64,000 nt of DNA from Chitinophaga varians (lineage in GTDB: Bacteria > Bacteroidota > Bacteroidia > Chitinophagales > Chitinophagaceae). Location of the stretch: NCBI RefSeq assembly GCF_014529945.1, contig NZ_JACVFB010000010.1:182937-246936 (forward strand), written 5' to 3'. Both the position numbers and the translations under genes were made by a program. Under the pieces are notes generated by a model. That model saw only the letters and a list, made by a program, of their open reading frames with translations. It did not search any database and had not been told where the DNA came from. Position 1 is the first letter of the stretch. Each line of letters opens with the position of its first letter. Positions 29,936-39,851 of this stretch are shown here, in pieces.

Positions 29936-31699
29936 ATGATAGCTATTGACAACATGCTCGAAAAAATTGTTTCAAAGAGGATGGAGAGGACGGAAGCCCT
30001 GCAACTCTTTGAACAGTTACCGGAGAATGAAAAGAAATATATGCTTTCCAAACTGAAGCTGCACCTGTCTAACGGCGCTAATGCAGCTGGAAACAATGCT
30101 TCCGAAAAAAGAAACAGTACGCTCAAAGCCGTAACGGAGCTGCAGCTGACGGATGAACACAAACAGTTTATCAGCACACTGGCTGTGGAACTGGAAAAGA
30201 TGGCGCCTGTTTCCAAAGAAAATGCCTCTAAGCATCAGACGCACTTCGTGGACCAGCGAAAAACCGGCGGTCTGAAAAAGAGCCTGAAGCCGCTGCAGTT
30301 TCATCTGACGTACGACAGGGGCGAGGGCGCTTACCTGTACGATATCGATGGTAACAAATACGTGGATATCGCCAGCGATAACGGCGTTAACCTGTTCGGA
30401 CATCAGCCGGAGTTTGTCAAAGACGCCATCATCAAACGTTTACACAAAGGCTATCCATTGGTAGGGTATACCGAAGAACTGACACAGGTGACGCAGCTCT
30501 TCAGTGAACTGACCGGTCACGAGCGGGTGTTGCTCACACAATCCGGCACAGAAGCCGTCATGTGGGCCGTCAGGATAGCCCGCGCCGCTACCCAGAAAAA
30601 GAAAATAGTCATCTTCGACGGCGCTTTCCATGGCCTCTCTGATACCGTACTGGCGGCGAAAGACCAGTTCGGCAACAGCATCGCCATGGGCCTGGGTATG
30701 TTGCAGGAGTTCGCCGACGAGCTGATCGTACTGGACTATGGCAATATGGACCACCTGGATATTATTGAAGCAAGAGCAGATGAAATTGCCGGTGTGCTGG
30801 TAGAACCGGTACAATCCAGGCACCCGTCTTTGCAGCCGGTGGAGTTCCTGCGCGAAGTACGTAAACTTACCCTGGAGAAAGATATCCTGCTGATCATGGA
30901 TGAGATGATCACCGGCTTCAGAGTGGGCTGCAACGGTATACAGGGGCTCTGGAATATCAAAGGAGACCTGGCCACTTATGGCAAAATACCGGCAGGAGGC
31001 ATGCCTTCCGGTATGATCGCCGGATTGGCCAAATACATGAATTTCGTGGACGGCGGCGCCTTCCGCTATGATGATAATACCATGCCCAGCGTGAAGAAAG
31101 CACTGATGGCAGGCACACATACACGTAATCCCATCAAACTGGCCGCCACATTGGCCGTGCTCACAGAGTTCAGGAACAGATGCCTCGCTGCCGGAAATGA
31201 CAAATGCGATTCCTCTTCCTGCTTCCTGCAAGCGTTAAACACCGCCACCAGGCACATGTGCGATGAACTGAATACGTTCTTCGCCATGAAAAACGTGCCC
31301 ATCGTCATTGAATATTTCAGCTCTCTTTTCAGAATCAGATTCCTGGACGACCCGAATGGCGTCGTAAAAGAACTGCTGTTGGTGCTGATGAGAATGAACG
31401 GCGTGGAAACCAGCCCTTCAGGCAACTGTTTCCTTACGCTGGCACACTCCTCGGAAGATATCGCCACTATAATACAGACAATGAAGAAGAGCGTGGAAAC
31501 ATTGTTGCAGGAGAACTTCTTCTATGAGTCAGATGAACAGGAGGAAGAGGAGGTAACCACCACTGTGGAAATATCTGCGGGCGTTACCATGCAGTGCAAT
31601 ACCGGTCACGCACCCACGAAAAACGATCAGATGGAAAAACTTAGAAATTTACTGGTAGCTGATCTGAAACGCTTCCAGGAAAAAGGAGGTACCCTATGA
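29936..31699 (+). CDS. Class III PLP aminotransferase (glutamate-1-semialdehyde aminotransferase-like), PKS-associated
   Basis: I place the start at the ATG at 29936, ten bases after the previous stop, rather than at an upstream in-frame ATG (29831) inside the preceding PKS; this gives 587 residues. From about residue 100 the protein is a class III aminotransferase: QSGTEAVMWAVR, GAFHGLSD, DEMITGFR (PLP-binding Asp near 322) and YGKIPAGGMP with Schiff-base Lys350. Residues 1-90 form a charged helical extension and the C-terminus carries an acidic linker, both probably docking elements. PKS-linked members convert a beta-keto thioester to a beta-amine. The preceding protein ends in KS plus an impaired DH with no KR, which would leave a beta-ketone. 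It overlaps the next gene (ATGA at 31696) behind a strong AAGGAGGT, unusual for this phylum. Confidence 0.93.
   Translation: MIAIDNMLEKIVSKRMERTEALQLFEQLPENEKKYMLSKLKLHLSNGANAAGNNASEKRNSTLKAVTELQLTDEHKQFISTLAVELEKMAPVSKENASKHQTHFVDQRKTGGLKKSLKPLQFHLTYDRGEGAYLYDIDGNKYVDIASDNGVNLFGHQPEFVKDAIIKRLHKGYPLVGYTEELTQVTQLFSELTGHERVLLTQSGTEAVMWAVRIARAATQKKKIVIFDGAFHGLSDTVLAAKDQFGNSIAMGLGMLQEFADELIVLDYGNMDHLDIIEARADEIAGVLVEPVQSRHPSLQPVEFLREVRKLTLEKDILLIMDEMITGFRVGCNGIQGLWNIKGDLATYGKIPAGGMPSGMIAGLAKYMNFVDGGAFRYDDNTMPSVKKALMAGTHTRNPIKLAATLAVLTEFRNRCLAAGNDKCDSSSCFLQALNTATRHMCDELNTFFAMKNVPIVIEYFSSLFRIRFLDDPNGVVKELLLVLMRMNGVETSPSGNCFLTLAHSSEDIATIIQTMKKSVETLLQENFFYESDEQEEEEVTTTVEISAGVTMQCNTGHAPTKNDQMEKLRNLLVADLKRFQEKGGTL
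31686..31698 (+). promoter_or_regulatory. Strong Shine-Dalgarno and overlapping stop/start (ATGA)
   Basis: GGAGGT lies 4-9 bases before the ATG at 31696, which overlaps the aminotransferase stop TGA (31697-31699). Bacteroidota genes rarely use a Shine-Dalgarno sequence, and the purine run also encodes part of the aminotransferase C-terminus (EKGG). The overlap fixes the start of the 31696 gene and points to translational coupling. Confidence 0.6.
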
Positions 31700-34600
31700 C
31701 AATAGCTGCTACACAGAGCGTGTTACAGGAGATAACCGCGATCTTTGAAACCACCTTGCGGCTTTCTGCCGGGAAACTCGATGTACACGCCAATTTCGAA
31801 GACTTCGGGATTGACTCGATCATCTCCATGGAGCTGATCAATAAAATATCTAAAAAATACAACATCACACTCCCGCCTTCGAAGTTTGTGAATGTGAAGA
31901 ACATCAGGGAACTGGCGGACCTGTTGGAGGAAATCATCAACGAAAACAAGGAAGAAGAAACGCTTCCTGCGGAAATAAAAACAGCAGCACCTGTTAAAAA
32001 CAAGCCGGAAGAAAGACCTGCCGGCGTGAAACGTGCCGCTCCCGTGAAAGTGCCTGCCAGTCGCAGGCCCGAAAGGAGACCGGCCAGCGATGCCTACCAG
32101 GGATTGTTGCGCTACATCAGCAATAAGTACGATATCGACCTTTCCCATCACTCGTTCAGCTCAGTGGATGAAATTGTGGATACGCTGCTGACAGACTACG
32201 CGGACGATCTGATGTACTACTATGAAGACCGCCAGCTGCAGGAGGAAAACGGTATGAACGGCAATGCGGAGCACATGGCTGCTACGGAAGTTCCGGCAGC
32301 GCGCGCTACCGGCGATATGGCAATTGTAGGCATCAGTTGTAATTTCCCGGATGCGCCTGATGCGGCTACCTTCTGGGATAATCTGCTGAAGGAAAAAAAC
32401 AGCATCCGCGAGATACCCGCTACCCGGTGGAAGCCGGAAGACTACTACGTCACCACGCCCACGCCGGGCGGAACTATTTCCAAATGGGGCGCGTTGTTAA
32501 ATAGCGTAGACTGTTTTGATGCAGGCTTCTTTAAGGTTGACCCGGAAGAAGCGCGACTGATGGACCCACAGGAGCGGTTACTGATACAGGAAGTATACAA
32601 AGCCTTTCAGGACGCCGGCATTGCGCCGGGCAGTCTGGCAGGATCAGATACCGGGGTATACGTTGCCTATGAGTATGCGGAATATGAAAATTACCTGAGA
32701 AGAAATATCGGTAAGATCCCTGTCGGCAGGTACGGACCTGTCTTTACTTCTTCCAGTCCTACTTATTACCTGGCCAACCGCCTGTCTTTCCTGCTGGATT
32801 TTTATGGTCCCAGCGAATCCATCAATGTGAATTGCGCTGGTTCTGCGGTGGCGCTGCACAGGGCTTATTACGCGCTGCTGAACCAGGAAAGTAGCCTCGC
32901 GGTAGTGGGTGGCGTGTCCCTTAACCTGTTTGCCGACGATTATATTTCCCTGTCACAATACGGTATGTTGTCGCCTGACGGTACCTGTGGCGTGTTTGAT
33001 GACAACGCCAACGGTTTTACAAGAGGAGAGGGCGTAGCGGCCGTCGTACTAAAAAGACTGGAAGACGCAGAAAGAGATCATAACAGGATCTATGGGGTGA
33101 TCAAGGCAAGCCATCAGCGTAACAGGGGGAATGCCAGGTTCCTGTCAGAAGTTAAACATGAATCTATTACCGGTGTGATCACCGACTGTTATGAAAAAGC
33201 GGACATAGACCTGTCTTCCATCAGTTATATTGAGGTAGATGGATATGCCACCAAATGGGGGGATTCTTTCGAGTTCGAAGGAGTGAAAAATGTTTTCAAA
33301 GGAAAGTCTTCCAAAGAGAAGACCTGTGCGTTGGGCAGTGTAAAAGGAAATATCGGAAACCTGGAATCTGTCAGTGGCCTGGCCAGTTTTATCAAGCTGT
33401 CGTTGTCACTGTATCATAAGAAGTTTCCGGCTACTATCTCCGGAAAAACTATTAACTCCTTCCTGGATATCGACAGCCGTTCGCATCCGCTGTATATCGC
33501 TGGTAAGGAGCTGTCTTTCGATACCTTGCGCAGGAACGATATGCCTGTCAGGGCCGGGCTCAACTCCTTTGCCGACAGTGGGGTTAACCTGCACATCGTG
33601 CTGGAAGAATATCTTCATGAGGTACCCTCGCCGGAAACGGCAGCTGTGGCTATACCGCAGCTGTTTGTGCTCTCTGCGAAAGATAGTGAACGCCTGCAGG
33701 AATACGTCCGTATTTATACGGCCTATTTATCCGATACCCCTATGGAACAGTCTTTCCATGACCTGATCTATACGTTACAGACAGGGCGTGATGCAATGGA
33801 AGAAAGACTGGCCATTATCGCCGCTTCGCGCGCGGAGCTGCTGGAGAAGCTGACCATGGTGGCGCAGGCAGGAACAGGCGCCGGTATGGAAAAGAAAGGC
33901 ATCTTCCATGGAAATATAAACCTCAGCAAAGGAAACCCTATTGCCGATATCCTGACAAAGGACATGATCAGCATGATGGTGAGACAAAGCCTGCAGGCGC
34001 AGCAGTGGCAACAAATTGCCCAGCTGTGGATTACCGGTTTGCCGGTAGACTGGGCCATCATCTGGAAAAACAAGACGGTAAAACCCCTGACATTGCCCGC
34101 TTATCCGTTTGCCAGAGAAAGACACTGGGTAGAGATTGCCGACGCGGAAATGCCTGCCATAGCGGCCGCTGTGCCGATAGCGCAGCAGGCAAAGAAAGAT
34201 ACCGGAGCACAGGCCGTCTGGTTCTTTTTTATGTCGGCAACGTCGGATAATATTTCCACATTACCCGCCGCAGTGCTGGAACTGTTCCTGAAGCAGGAGA
34301 TAGCCTTGCAGCTGGACCGTCCGCTGGAAGATATTCCCACCGATGTTAATTTCCCTGAACTGGGAATGAATTCCATCGGCCTCATTGCCCTGATTGCGCG
34401 TATCAACGAGTTGTTACAGATAAATATCTCACCAGCTATACTGTTTAATTGTCCGGAGATTAAAACGCTGCAGGATTATTTGCTGGAGCACTATGCGGAT
34501 AAAGTTAAAAACGTTATGGTGACCAGCGATAAAACGGAGGCCGACAAAGCGCGTGGACAGCAGGAAACAACGGCCACGCCGGTAGCTGCCCGTATCCTGT

Positions 34601-35403
34601 GCCCGATGCAGGTGAAGGGTGATAAACGTGCCGTCTTCGCAGTTCCCGGCGCTGATGGCAACGCCATCACGTTGCAACATCTTATTACCGCGCTGGGTAC
34701 CAAACAACCCTTTTATGGTCTTGAATCCGTTGGCCTGGTAGGAGATGATATGCCGCTGAACAGCGTCACCGCTATTGCTCAGGCAAATATCGACGCCATC
34801 AGGGAAATACAGGCCACAGGCCCTTACCGGCTGCTGGGCTTCTCCAACGGAGGCACGATCGCCTATGAAATGGCGCGGCTACTGCTGGAGCAGCAGGAAA
34901 AAGTGGAGTCGCTCATACTGGTGGACTGTATGTCGCCCGCCACGCCCGGTGGCGCTATGATCGACGATCTGGTGGCCGCCATAAAAGCCATCTTTATCAG
35001 CTCTTCCGGTCGTCAGATAGCGCTGGATGCGGAACAACTGAAGCAGGTACCGGAAAATGAAATCGCTGATTACCTATACGACAATATTAAATCGCTGGGC
35101 TTTAATTTCCCGAAAGCGCAACTGGCGACCAGTATCAATACCACCATCGCCAATGAAAAATATTGCCGCGCCTATAAACCGGAGAAATTACCTGCCGGCA
35201 TCGAGGTACTGCTCTTTAAAGCTACCGAAAGCTATATAGCAGCTTATCAGCAGGCTTCCGCCGACTACGGATGGAATGAACTGCTGCCAAAACCGGCGCA
35301 GATCGTCGCCATAGAAGCGAATCACTTTACCCTCATCGATAAAGACAATAGTAAAAAGCTGGCTAAGAAGATAAATACCTTCTTCAGCAAAACTTCCTCC
35401 TAA
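31696..35403 (+). CDS. trans-AT PKS termination protein: ACP-KS0-ACP-TE
   Basis: A 1235-residue protein: ACP (Ser41), a linker, a KS-fold domain (208-638), ACP (Ser893, in GMNS rather than the usual DS) and a thioesterase (Ser1050 in GFSNGG, Asp1077, His1210). The KS keeps the active-site cysteine (Cys380, in NCAGSA rather than ACSSS), but both catalytic histidines are replaced: the HGTGT histidine by Asp515 and the NIGH histidine by Asn555. It should therefore be a non-elongating KS0 that only passes the chain from the first ACP to the second. The TE would then hydrolyse or cyclise the product. It follows the aminotransferase with an ATGA overlap, so the first ACP may carry the aminated intermediate. 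This is the only PKS TE in the window, placing this protein at the end of assembly although its gene is near the operon start. Confidence 0.95.
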   Translation: MTIAATQSVLQEITAIFETTLRLSAGKLDVHANFEDFGIDSIISMELINKISKKYNITLPPSKFVNVKNIRELADLLEEIINENKEEETLPAEIKTAAPVKNKPEERPAGVKRAAPVKVPASRRPERRPASDAYQGLLRYISNKYDIDLSHHSFSSVDEIVDTLLTDYADDLMYYYEDRQLQEENGMNGNAEHMAATEVPAARATGDMAIVGISCNFPDAPDAATFWDNLLKEKNSIREIPATRWKPEDYYVTTPTPGGTISKWGALLNSVDCFDAGFFKVDPEEARLMDPQERLLIQEVYKAFQDAGIAPGSLAGSDTGVYVAYEYAEYENYLRRNIGKIPVGRYGPVFTSSSPTYYLANRLSFLLDFYGPSESINVNCAGSAVALHRAYYALLNQESSLAVVGGVSLNLFADDYISLSQYGMLSPDGTCGVFDDNANGFTRGEGVAAVVLKRLEDAERDHNRIYGVIKASHQRNRGNARFLSEVKHESITGVITDCYEKADIDLSSISYIEVDGYATKWGDSFEFEGVKNVFKGKSSKEKTCALGSVKGNIGNLESVSGLASFIKLSLSLYHKKFPATISGKTINSFLDIDSRSHPLYIAGKELSFDTLRRNDMPVRAGLNSFADSGVNLHIVLEEYLHEVPSPETAAVAIPQLFVLSAKDSERLQEYVRIYTAYLSDTPMEQSFHDLIYTLQTGRDAMEERLAIIAASRAELLEKLTMVAQAGTGAGMEKKGIFHGNINLSKGNPIADILTKDMISMMVRQSLQAQQWQQIAQLWITGLPVDWAIIWKNKTVKPLTLPAYPFARERHWVEIADAEMPAIAAAVPIAQQAKKDTGAQAVWFFFMSATSDNISTLPAAVLELFLKQEIALQLDRPLEDIPTDVNFPELGMNSIGLIALIARINELLQINISPAILFNCPEIKTLQDYLLEHYADKVKNVMVTSDKTEADKARGQQETTATPVAARILCPMQVKGDKRAVFAVPGADGNAITLQHLITALGTKQPFYGLESVGLVGDDMPLNSVTAIAQANIDAIREIQATGPYRLLGFSNGGTIAYEMARLLLEQQEKVESLILVDCMSPATPGGAMIDDLVAAIKAIFISSSGRQIALDAEQLKQVPENEIADYLYDNIKSLGFNFPKAQLATSINTTIANEKYCRAYKPEKLPAGIEVLLFKATESYIAAYQQASADYGWNELLPKPAQIVAIEANHFTLIDKDNSKKLAKKINTFFSKTSS

Positions 35404-35451
35404 TAACAACACCACGTTACTGTTTATCAGAACCCGAAATAACACTTAAAG

Positions 35452-38052
35452 ATGGGCAAACACTCCAACTCCATTGCAACGTTTCTTGAAAATGTCACGA
35501 CCATGGTCCGGAAAAGAAGACCGTTCGTCTGGCTAATCTTTCTGGCTATCACCGTATTTGCGCTTTTGGGAATACCCAAAACAAAATTTGATATGACCAT
35601 CGAAGGGTGGTTCCCGGAAGACGATCCGGTATTGGTGGCGATCGACGAGTTTAAAGCCCAGTTTGGCAGCAACGAGGGCGTATATATTGCTTACAAACCG
35701 GCCGACGGAGATGTGTTTTCCACTAAGTCTTTACAGGTAATCAAACAGATACAGGAGGATCTGCTGAACGCTAAGCAGCATAGCGATTCTTCCGCCATGA
35801 AGCATATCGTCAAAGTAAATACCATTGTGAAAGCCACGGTTTTATTTGCGGAAGGCGATGTGCTGGTATCTAAAAAGCTGGTAGGCGCGAACATGCCTGC
35901 CACGCCCGCAGAAACGGAACAGCTCCGGCGGCTGGCGCAGACCCAGCAATCGTTTCCGTTGCTTTTCTTCTCTAAGGATATGCAATATGGCGGTATGCTC
36001 ATTGAAACGGATTTCGGGACAGAACGCCTGGACGAAACCACACCTGCATCGGCTGCCACAGCGGATACTGCTACATCAGCAACACCAGATGAACCGCTCG
36101 AGATGGACGAAAACAGCATGGAGAACTTTGGCAAAACCAAAGCGGTGAAAGAAAGGGTACGTTTCAAAAGGGCTGATTTAAGTGAACTGGTTCCTTTGAT
36201 GAAAGACATCAACGCCATTCTGAATAAGCCGGAGTATAAAGCGCACCTGCAATACTATGCGGTAGGCAACGCGCCACTGGCTTATGAACAGCAGACCGTT
36301 ATTGAAAAAGAGGCCGCACCGATATACCTGGGGCTGCTGCTGATTATTTCTGCCTTGTTATGGTTCTTTATCCGCTCCTTCAGCGCCGTGGTGTGGCCGC
36401 TCATCATCGTGATCGTAAGCTCGGCCTGGACGGTGGGCCTGGCCGGCTGGCTGGGCGTGGAAGTGACGGTGTTCCTGATGCTCACCATTATGCTGACGCT
36501 GACCGTCGGCGTCTGTGATGCGGCGCATATACTTTCGGGCTTTCTGTTTTTCCGCAATGAAGGCTATGAACGCAAGGCTGCCGTGCTGAAAGTGTTTCAG
36601 ACCACTAACAAAGCGATCGTACTGACGGCCATCACCAACATCATCGGTATGTTGGCCTGCTTTTTTATTCCTATTCCCCGTATTCAGGTGTTCGGCGTCA
36701 TGTCGGCCGCCGGTGTGGCTTTCGCCTGTATCATGACGGTTTTCCTGCTGCCCCTGATGCTCGATGCATGGGCACCGGGCATGCGTATGGAAGCGAGACA
36801 GCAGAAGAAAGGTTTCTCCGTAAAGAAATTAATTCCCGACTTCTCCCTTTTCCTGCAACGCAGATTAGATGGCATATTATCCATTGTACAGAAAAGTCCC
36901 GCCTTTATCATTTGTTTCTTCCTGCTGGTCCTGGGCGCTACTATCTACGGTGTCACGATGCTCCGGGTAGATACCAATATCGCCAACCAGTTTGTGGAAG
37001 GCAACCCGTACAGGGAATCCGCAGAGGTGATCGATAAAAAAATGATGGGAAGCCTGAATATGGAGATCTACCTGGACCTCGGCAAAGAAGGTGCTTTTGA
37101 AAATCCTTTTGTGCTGAATAAAATCGATGCGCTGCAACGCAAGTTCGAAACCGATTACCGTGATGTGGTGGTGAGAACAGCTTCCCTGGTGGAAGTGGCG
37201 AAGAAAGCGAATAAAGTACTGAATGAAGACCGGGACGAGATGTACAGTATTCCCGCTGATCCGCAGGCTTTAGCGCAGACGCTCTTCCTCTTTAATCAGG
37301 CCAGCCCGGAAGATCGAAGGAAACAGGTTTCGGACGATTATAGTAAATCCCATATCTCTGTGCAGCTCTACAACGTTGGTTCCAGCAAATACCTGGACGT
37401 ATATGAGGCGATGCAGAAAGATATTACCGGAACAGTCAATGCGCTGAAGCAGCAATACCCGGATACGAAAGTGTCTATTACCGGCGCACTGCCCATGAAT
37501 ATGCGCTTTGTGCAGGTGGTAGCCAGTAGCGGATTGCAGGACATCATCATGGTGATGATAACGGTAACGATTGTACTGATTTTCGTGTTCGGTTCCCTGC
37601 AGGGAGGAATGATCGCGATCATTCCCAACCTGATCCCTTCGATGCTGACACTGGGCCTGCTGGGGCTGACGGGGAAGTCGGTAGACGTGGATATTCTCCT
37701 GCTGCTGCCGGTAGTGGTGGGTATATCGGTAGATGATACCGTACACTTTATCAGTCATTACCGCGACCGGGTGAAGGTAGACGGAGATATCAAAGGCGCC
37801 TTGCTGCATACCATCAAGGAAGCCGGACAGGCAGCCACGTTCACCAGTCTGATCCTGGGGCTGGGCTTCGGTATCCTGTCTTTTTCCGCCATGGAAGGAA
37901 CGGCTACGGTAGGCAAATTAGGCTCCATCGCCATTTTCGCCGGCCTGTTATGCGACCTGTTTTTATTGCCCGCCCTGATACTGGTATTTAAACCCAAATT
38001 CCAGAAGAAAAACAAATCCAAACCGCACAGCGAAATGGCTATGCAGAACTAG
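35452..38052 (+). CDS. RND-superfamily (MMPL/COG1033-type) membrane transporter
   Basis: An 866-residue polytopic protein with the two-fold RND layout: one transmembrane segment near residue 24, a large periplasmic loop, five segments between about 280 and 440, then a second half with one segment near 480, another loop, and five segments from about 690 to 850. The VGISVDDTVHF motif and its degenerate partner TVGVCDAAHIL in the first half are typical of COG1033 'predicted exporter' proteins related to MMPL and hopanoid transporters. It sits inside the PKS operon and has a LolA-like partner two genes downstream, a pairing common in this family. The likely role is moving a hydrophobic substrate, perhaps the polyketide, out of the inner membrane; direction and cargo are inferred. 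Confidence 0.9.
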   Translation: MGKHSNSIATFLENVTTMVRKRRPFVWLIFLAITVFALLGIPKTKFDMTIEGWFPEDDPVLVAIDEFKAQFGSNEGVYIAYKPADGDVFSTKSLQVIKQIQEDLLNAKQHSDSSAMKHIVKVNTIVKATVLFAEGDVLVSKKLVGANMPATPAETEQLRRLAQTQQSFPLLFFSKDMQYGGMLIETDFGTERLDETTPASAATADTATSATPDEPLEMDENSMENFGKTKAVKERVRFKRADLSELVPLMKDINAILNKPEYKAHLQYYAVGNAPLAYEQQTVIEKEAAPIYLGLLLIISALLWFFIRSFSAVVWPLIIVIVSSAWTVGLAGWLGVEVTVFLMLTIMLTLTVGVCDAAHILSGFLFFRNEGYERKAAVLKVFQTTNKAIVLTAITNIIGMLACFFIPIPRIQVFGVMSAAGVAFACIMTVFLLPLMLDAWAPGMRMEARQQKKGFSVKKLIPDFSLFLQRRLDGILSIVQKSPAFIICFFLLVLGATIYGVTMLRVDTNIANQFVEGNPYRESAEVIDKKMMGSLNMEIYLDLGKEGAFENPFVLNKIDALQRKFETDYRDVVVRTASLVEVAKKANKVLNEDRDEMYSIPADPQALAQTLFLFNQASPEDRRKQVSDDYSKSHISVQLYNVGSSKYLDVYEAMQKDITGTVNALKQQYPDTKVSITGALPMNMRFVQVVASSGLQDIIMVMITVTIVLIFVFGSLQGGMIAIIPNLIPSMLTLGLLGLTGKSVDVDILLLLPVVVGISVDDTVHFISHYRDRVKVDGDIKGALLHTIKEAGQAATFTSLILGLGFGILSFSAMEGTATVGKLGSIAIFAGLLCDLFLLPALILVFKPKFQKKNKSKPHSEMAMQN

Positions 38053-38103
38053 ATCATTTGTTTCCGGCTAATCCTATTACAATACAATAAACAGCAAAAT
38101 TCA

Positions 38104-38832
38104 ATGAAGAATCATTCTGATCAGTTACCCGGCCGCTCCACGACCAGAACAGCAGGACTCCTGTATCTGGCTATCGTTATCGGCGGTATTTACAGTATCC
38201 TGTATATGCCGTCCCGGCTTTTTGTGGATGGTAATGCCGCCACCACTGTCAGCAATATCACGACCTATGGCGGTGTGTTCCGTCTTAGCCTCTTCTGTGA
38301 TGTGGTGGTCCTCCTGTGCGAAGTCGTGTTGTCAGTGCTCCTGTACCAACTGCTCCGGCATGTTAACCGGAAACTTGCCATGGTAGCATCGGCTTACCGG
38401 TTTACGATGACATTTATTATGAGCATTAATCTCCTGAACTATCTGATCGTGCTGATGCTGCTGAGCGGCGGCGCCTATCTGGCTGCATTCACCACCGAAC
38501 AGGTGAATGGGCTGGTGATGCTCTTTATCAAGGCGCACAAGTACGGGGAGTATATCTGGAGCATATTCTTTGCGTTGCATTTGCTGGTGCTGGGATACCT
38601 GATTTTTAAATCCGGCATCTTTCCACGCATTCCGGGCATCCTGATGATGGTCGGTAGCCTGGGGCATCTGCTGGAAAGCTTCAATCATTTTCTACTGCCG
38701 GAAAACACGATGCTTGCCACCGTGACTTCCGTTTTCCTGCTGTTTTCCTCTTTGGGTGAACTGTCTTTCGCTTTCTGGCTCCTCTTCAGGGGGGTAAAGT
38801 ACTCCTCGCGCGTGAAGGTGGAAATGGCCTGA
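38104..38832 (+). CDS. DUF4386 family integral membrane protein
   Basis: A 242-residue protein with about six hydrophobic segments (AGLLYLAIVIGGIYSIL, LFCDVVVLLCEVVLSVLLYQLL, FTMTFIMSINLLNYLIVLMLL, IFFALHLLVLGYLIF, and two near the C-terminus). The GGIYSILYMPSRLFVDG opening and the LGHLLESFNHF stretch match the DUF4386 family, whose biochemical role is not established. It lies between the RND permease and the LolA-like gene with gaps of 51 and 58 bp, so it is cotranscribed with the transport set and may assist export or self-protection. Both proposals are inference. Confidence 0.8.
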   Translation: MKNHSDQLPGRSTTRTAGLLYLAIVIGGIYSILYMPSRLFVDGNAATTVSNITTYGGVFRLSLFCDVVVLLCEVVLSVLLYQLLRHVNRKLAMVASAYRFTMTFIMSINLLNYLIVLMLLSGGAYLAAFTTEQVNGLVMLFIKAHKYGEYIWSIFFALHLLVLGYLIFKSGIFPRIPGILMMVGSLGHLLESFNHFLLPENTMLATVTSVFLLFSSLGELSFAFWLLFRGVKYSSRVKVEMA

Positions 38833-38890
38833 TGGCCGTCTGCATGGAATCGCATCACAAACCCATTGTTTTAATCTAAATAAGTACATC

Positions 38891-39778
38891 ATGAGAAAAA
38901 ATCAGGTTGCTATCATCATCACGTTGTGTGTTTTATGGATACCCTTTACCATCCAGGCGCAATCGGCTCTCTCAGCAAAAGACATTATGATTAAAGTGCA
39001 GAAGGCGACCAAAGAATCATTTACCTCTTCTATTCAGCGTATTAAGCTGTCTACCTGTAAATACTCGGTGGCAGATAATAAGATGGTATGCAGCGATGAA
39101 CCCAGAAACAAAGTGCTGGAAAGCATTGTCAAGAATTATGGAAACGACCGCCAGGACAGCCGTGCGGTGTCCATCATTATAGAACCCAAGAAAGAAGAAG
39201 GGGTAGGGCTGCTCACGTATGAATACGGTAAAGCAGGGAAAGATAACGACAGCTGGATGTTCCTGCCCGCCCTGGGTAAGGTAAAGCGGCTGGCGTCAGG
39301 CGGTGACAGCAACGACGAGAGCGGCAGCTTTTTCGGGTCAGAATTCTCCCTGGAAGACATGGAAGACCTGAAGATCAACGAGTATACCTTTCAGATCACC
39401 GGGGAAGAAAATTATAAGGGCCGCGATGTATGGGTAATAGAATACACACCCAATGCTGAGCGCGCAAAGAAATCGAAGTACAGTAAAACCACTTCCTGGG
39501 TAGATAAAGAGAGGTTTATCAGCCTGAAGAAAAACCTGTACAGCCAGGGGAAACTCTACAAACAGGTGGCAGTGTCCAATATAGAGAAGGTAGATAACGT
39601 ATGGCTGGCCCGTAAACTGACGATCAACAATATGACTACGCATCGCATGAGCAGTATGAGCATTGTGTCCGTAGCATTTGATAAGGAGGTGCCCGACGAA
39701 TTTTTAACCACCCGGTCGCTGGAAGATTTCTCTTTCCGGGAAAAGAACCTGACCCGATTCCGTAGTAGCCTGAAATAG
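38891..39778 (+). CDS. LolA-like outer membrane lipoprotein-sorting protein (RND partner)
   Basis: A 295-residue exported protein. Residues 1-24 form a signal peptide (MRKNQ, hydrophobic core, cleavage probably after IQA). The mature part matches the LolA-like 'outer membrane lipoprotein-sorting protein' family (COG2834 type): AKDIMIKVQ, WMFLPALGKVKRLASG, SFFGSEFSLEDM, VWVIEYTP and WVDKERFISLKK. These periplasmic half-barrels carry acyl chains or hydrophobic ligands and are commonly encoded beside COG1033 RND permeases. Here it probably ferries a hydrophobic substrate across the periplasm for the 35452 transporter. Confidence 0.88.
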   Translation: MRKNQVAIIITLCVLWIPFTIQAQSALSAKDIMIKVQKATKESFTSSIQRIKLSTCKYSVADNKMVCSDEPRNKVLESIVKNYGNDRQDSRAVSIIIEPKKEEGVGLLTYEYGKAGKDNDSWMFLPALGKVKRLASGGDSNDESGSFFGSEFSLEDMEDLKINEYTFQITGEENYKGRDVWVIEYTPNAERAKKSKYSKTTSWVDKERFISLKKNLYSQGKLYKQVAVSNIEKVDNVWLARKLTINNMTTHRMSSMSIVSVAFDKEVPDEFLTTRSLEDFSFREKNLTRFRSSLK

Positions 39779-39851
39779 GCCATACAGGCCGCCGGCCTGT
39801 TTATCAACCGTTTCATCACAAACCTATAGAAAACTTTAAAGCGTAACATCT

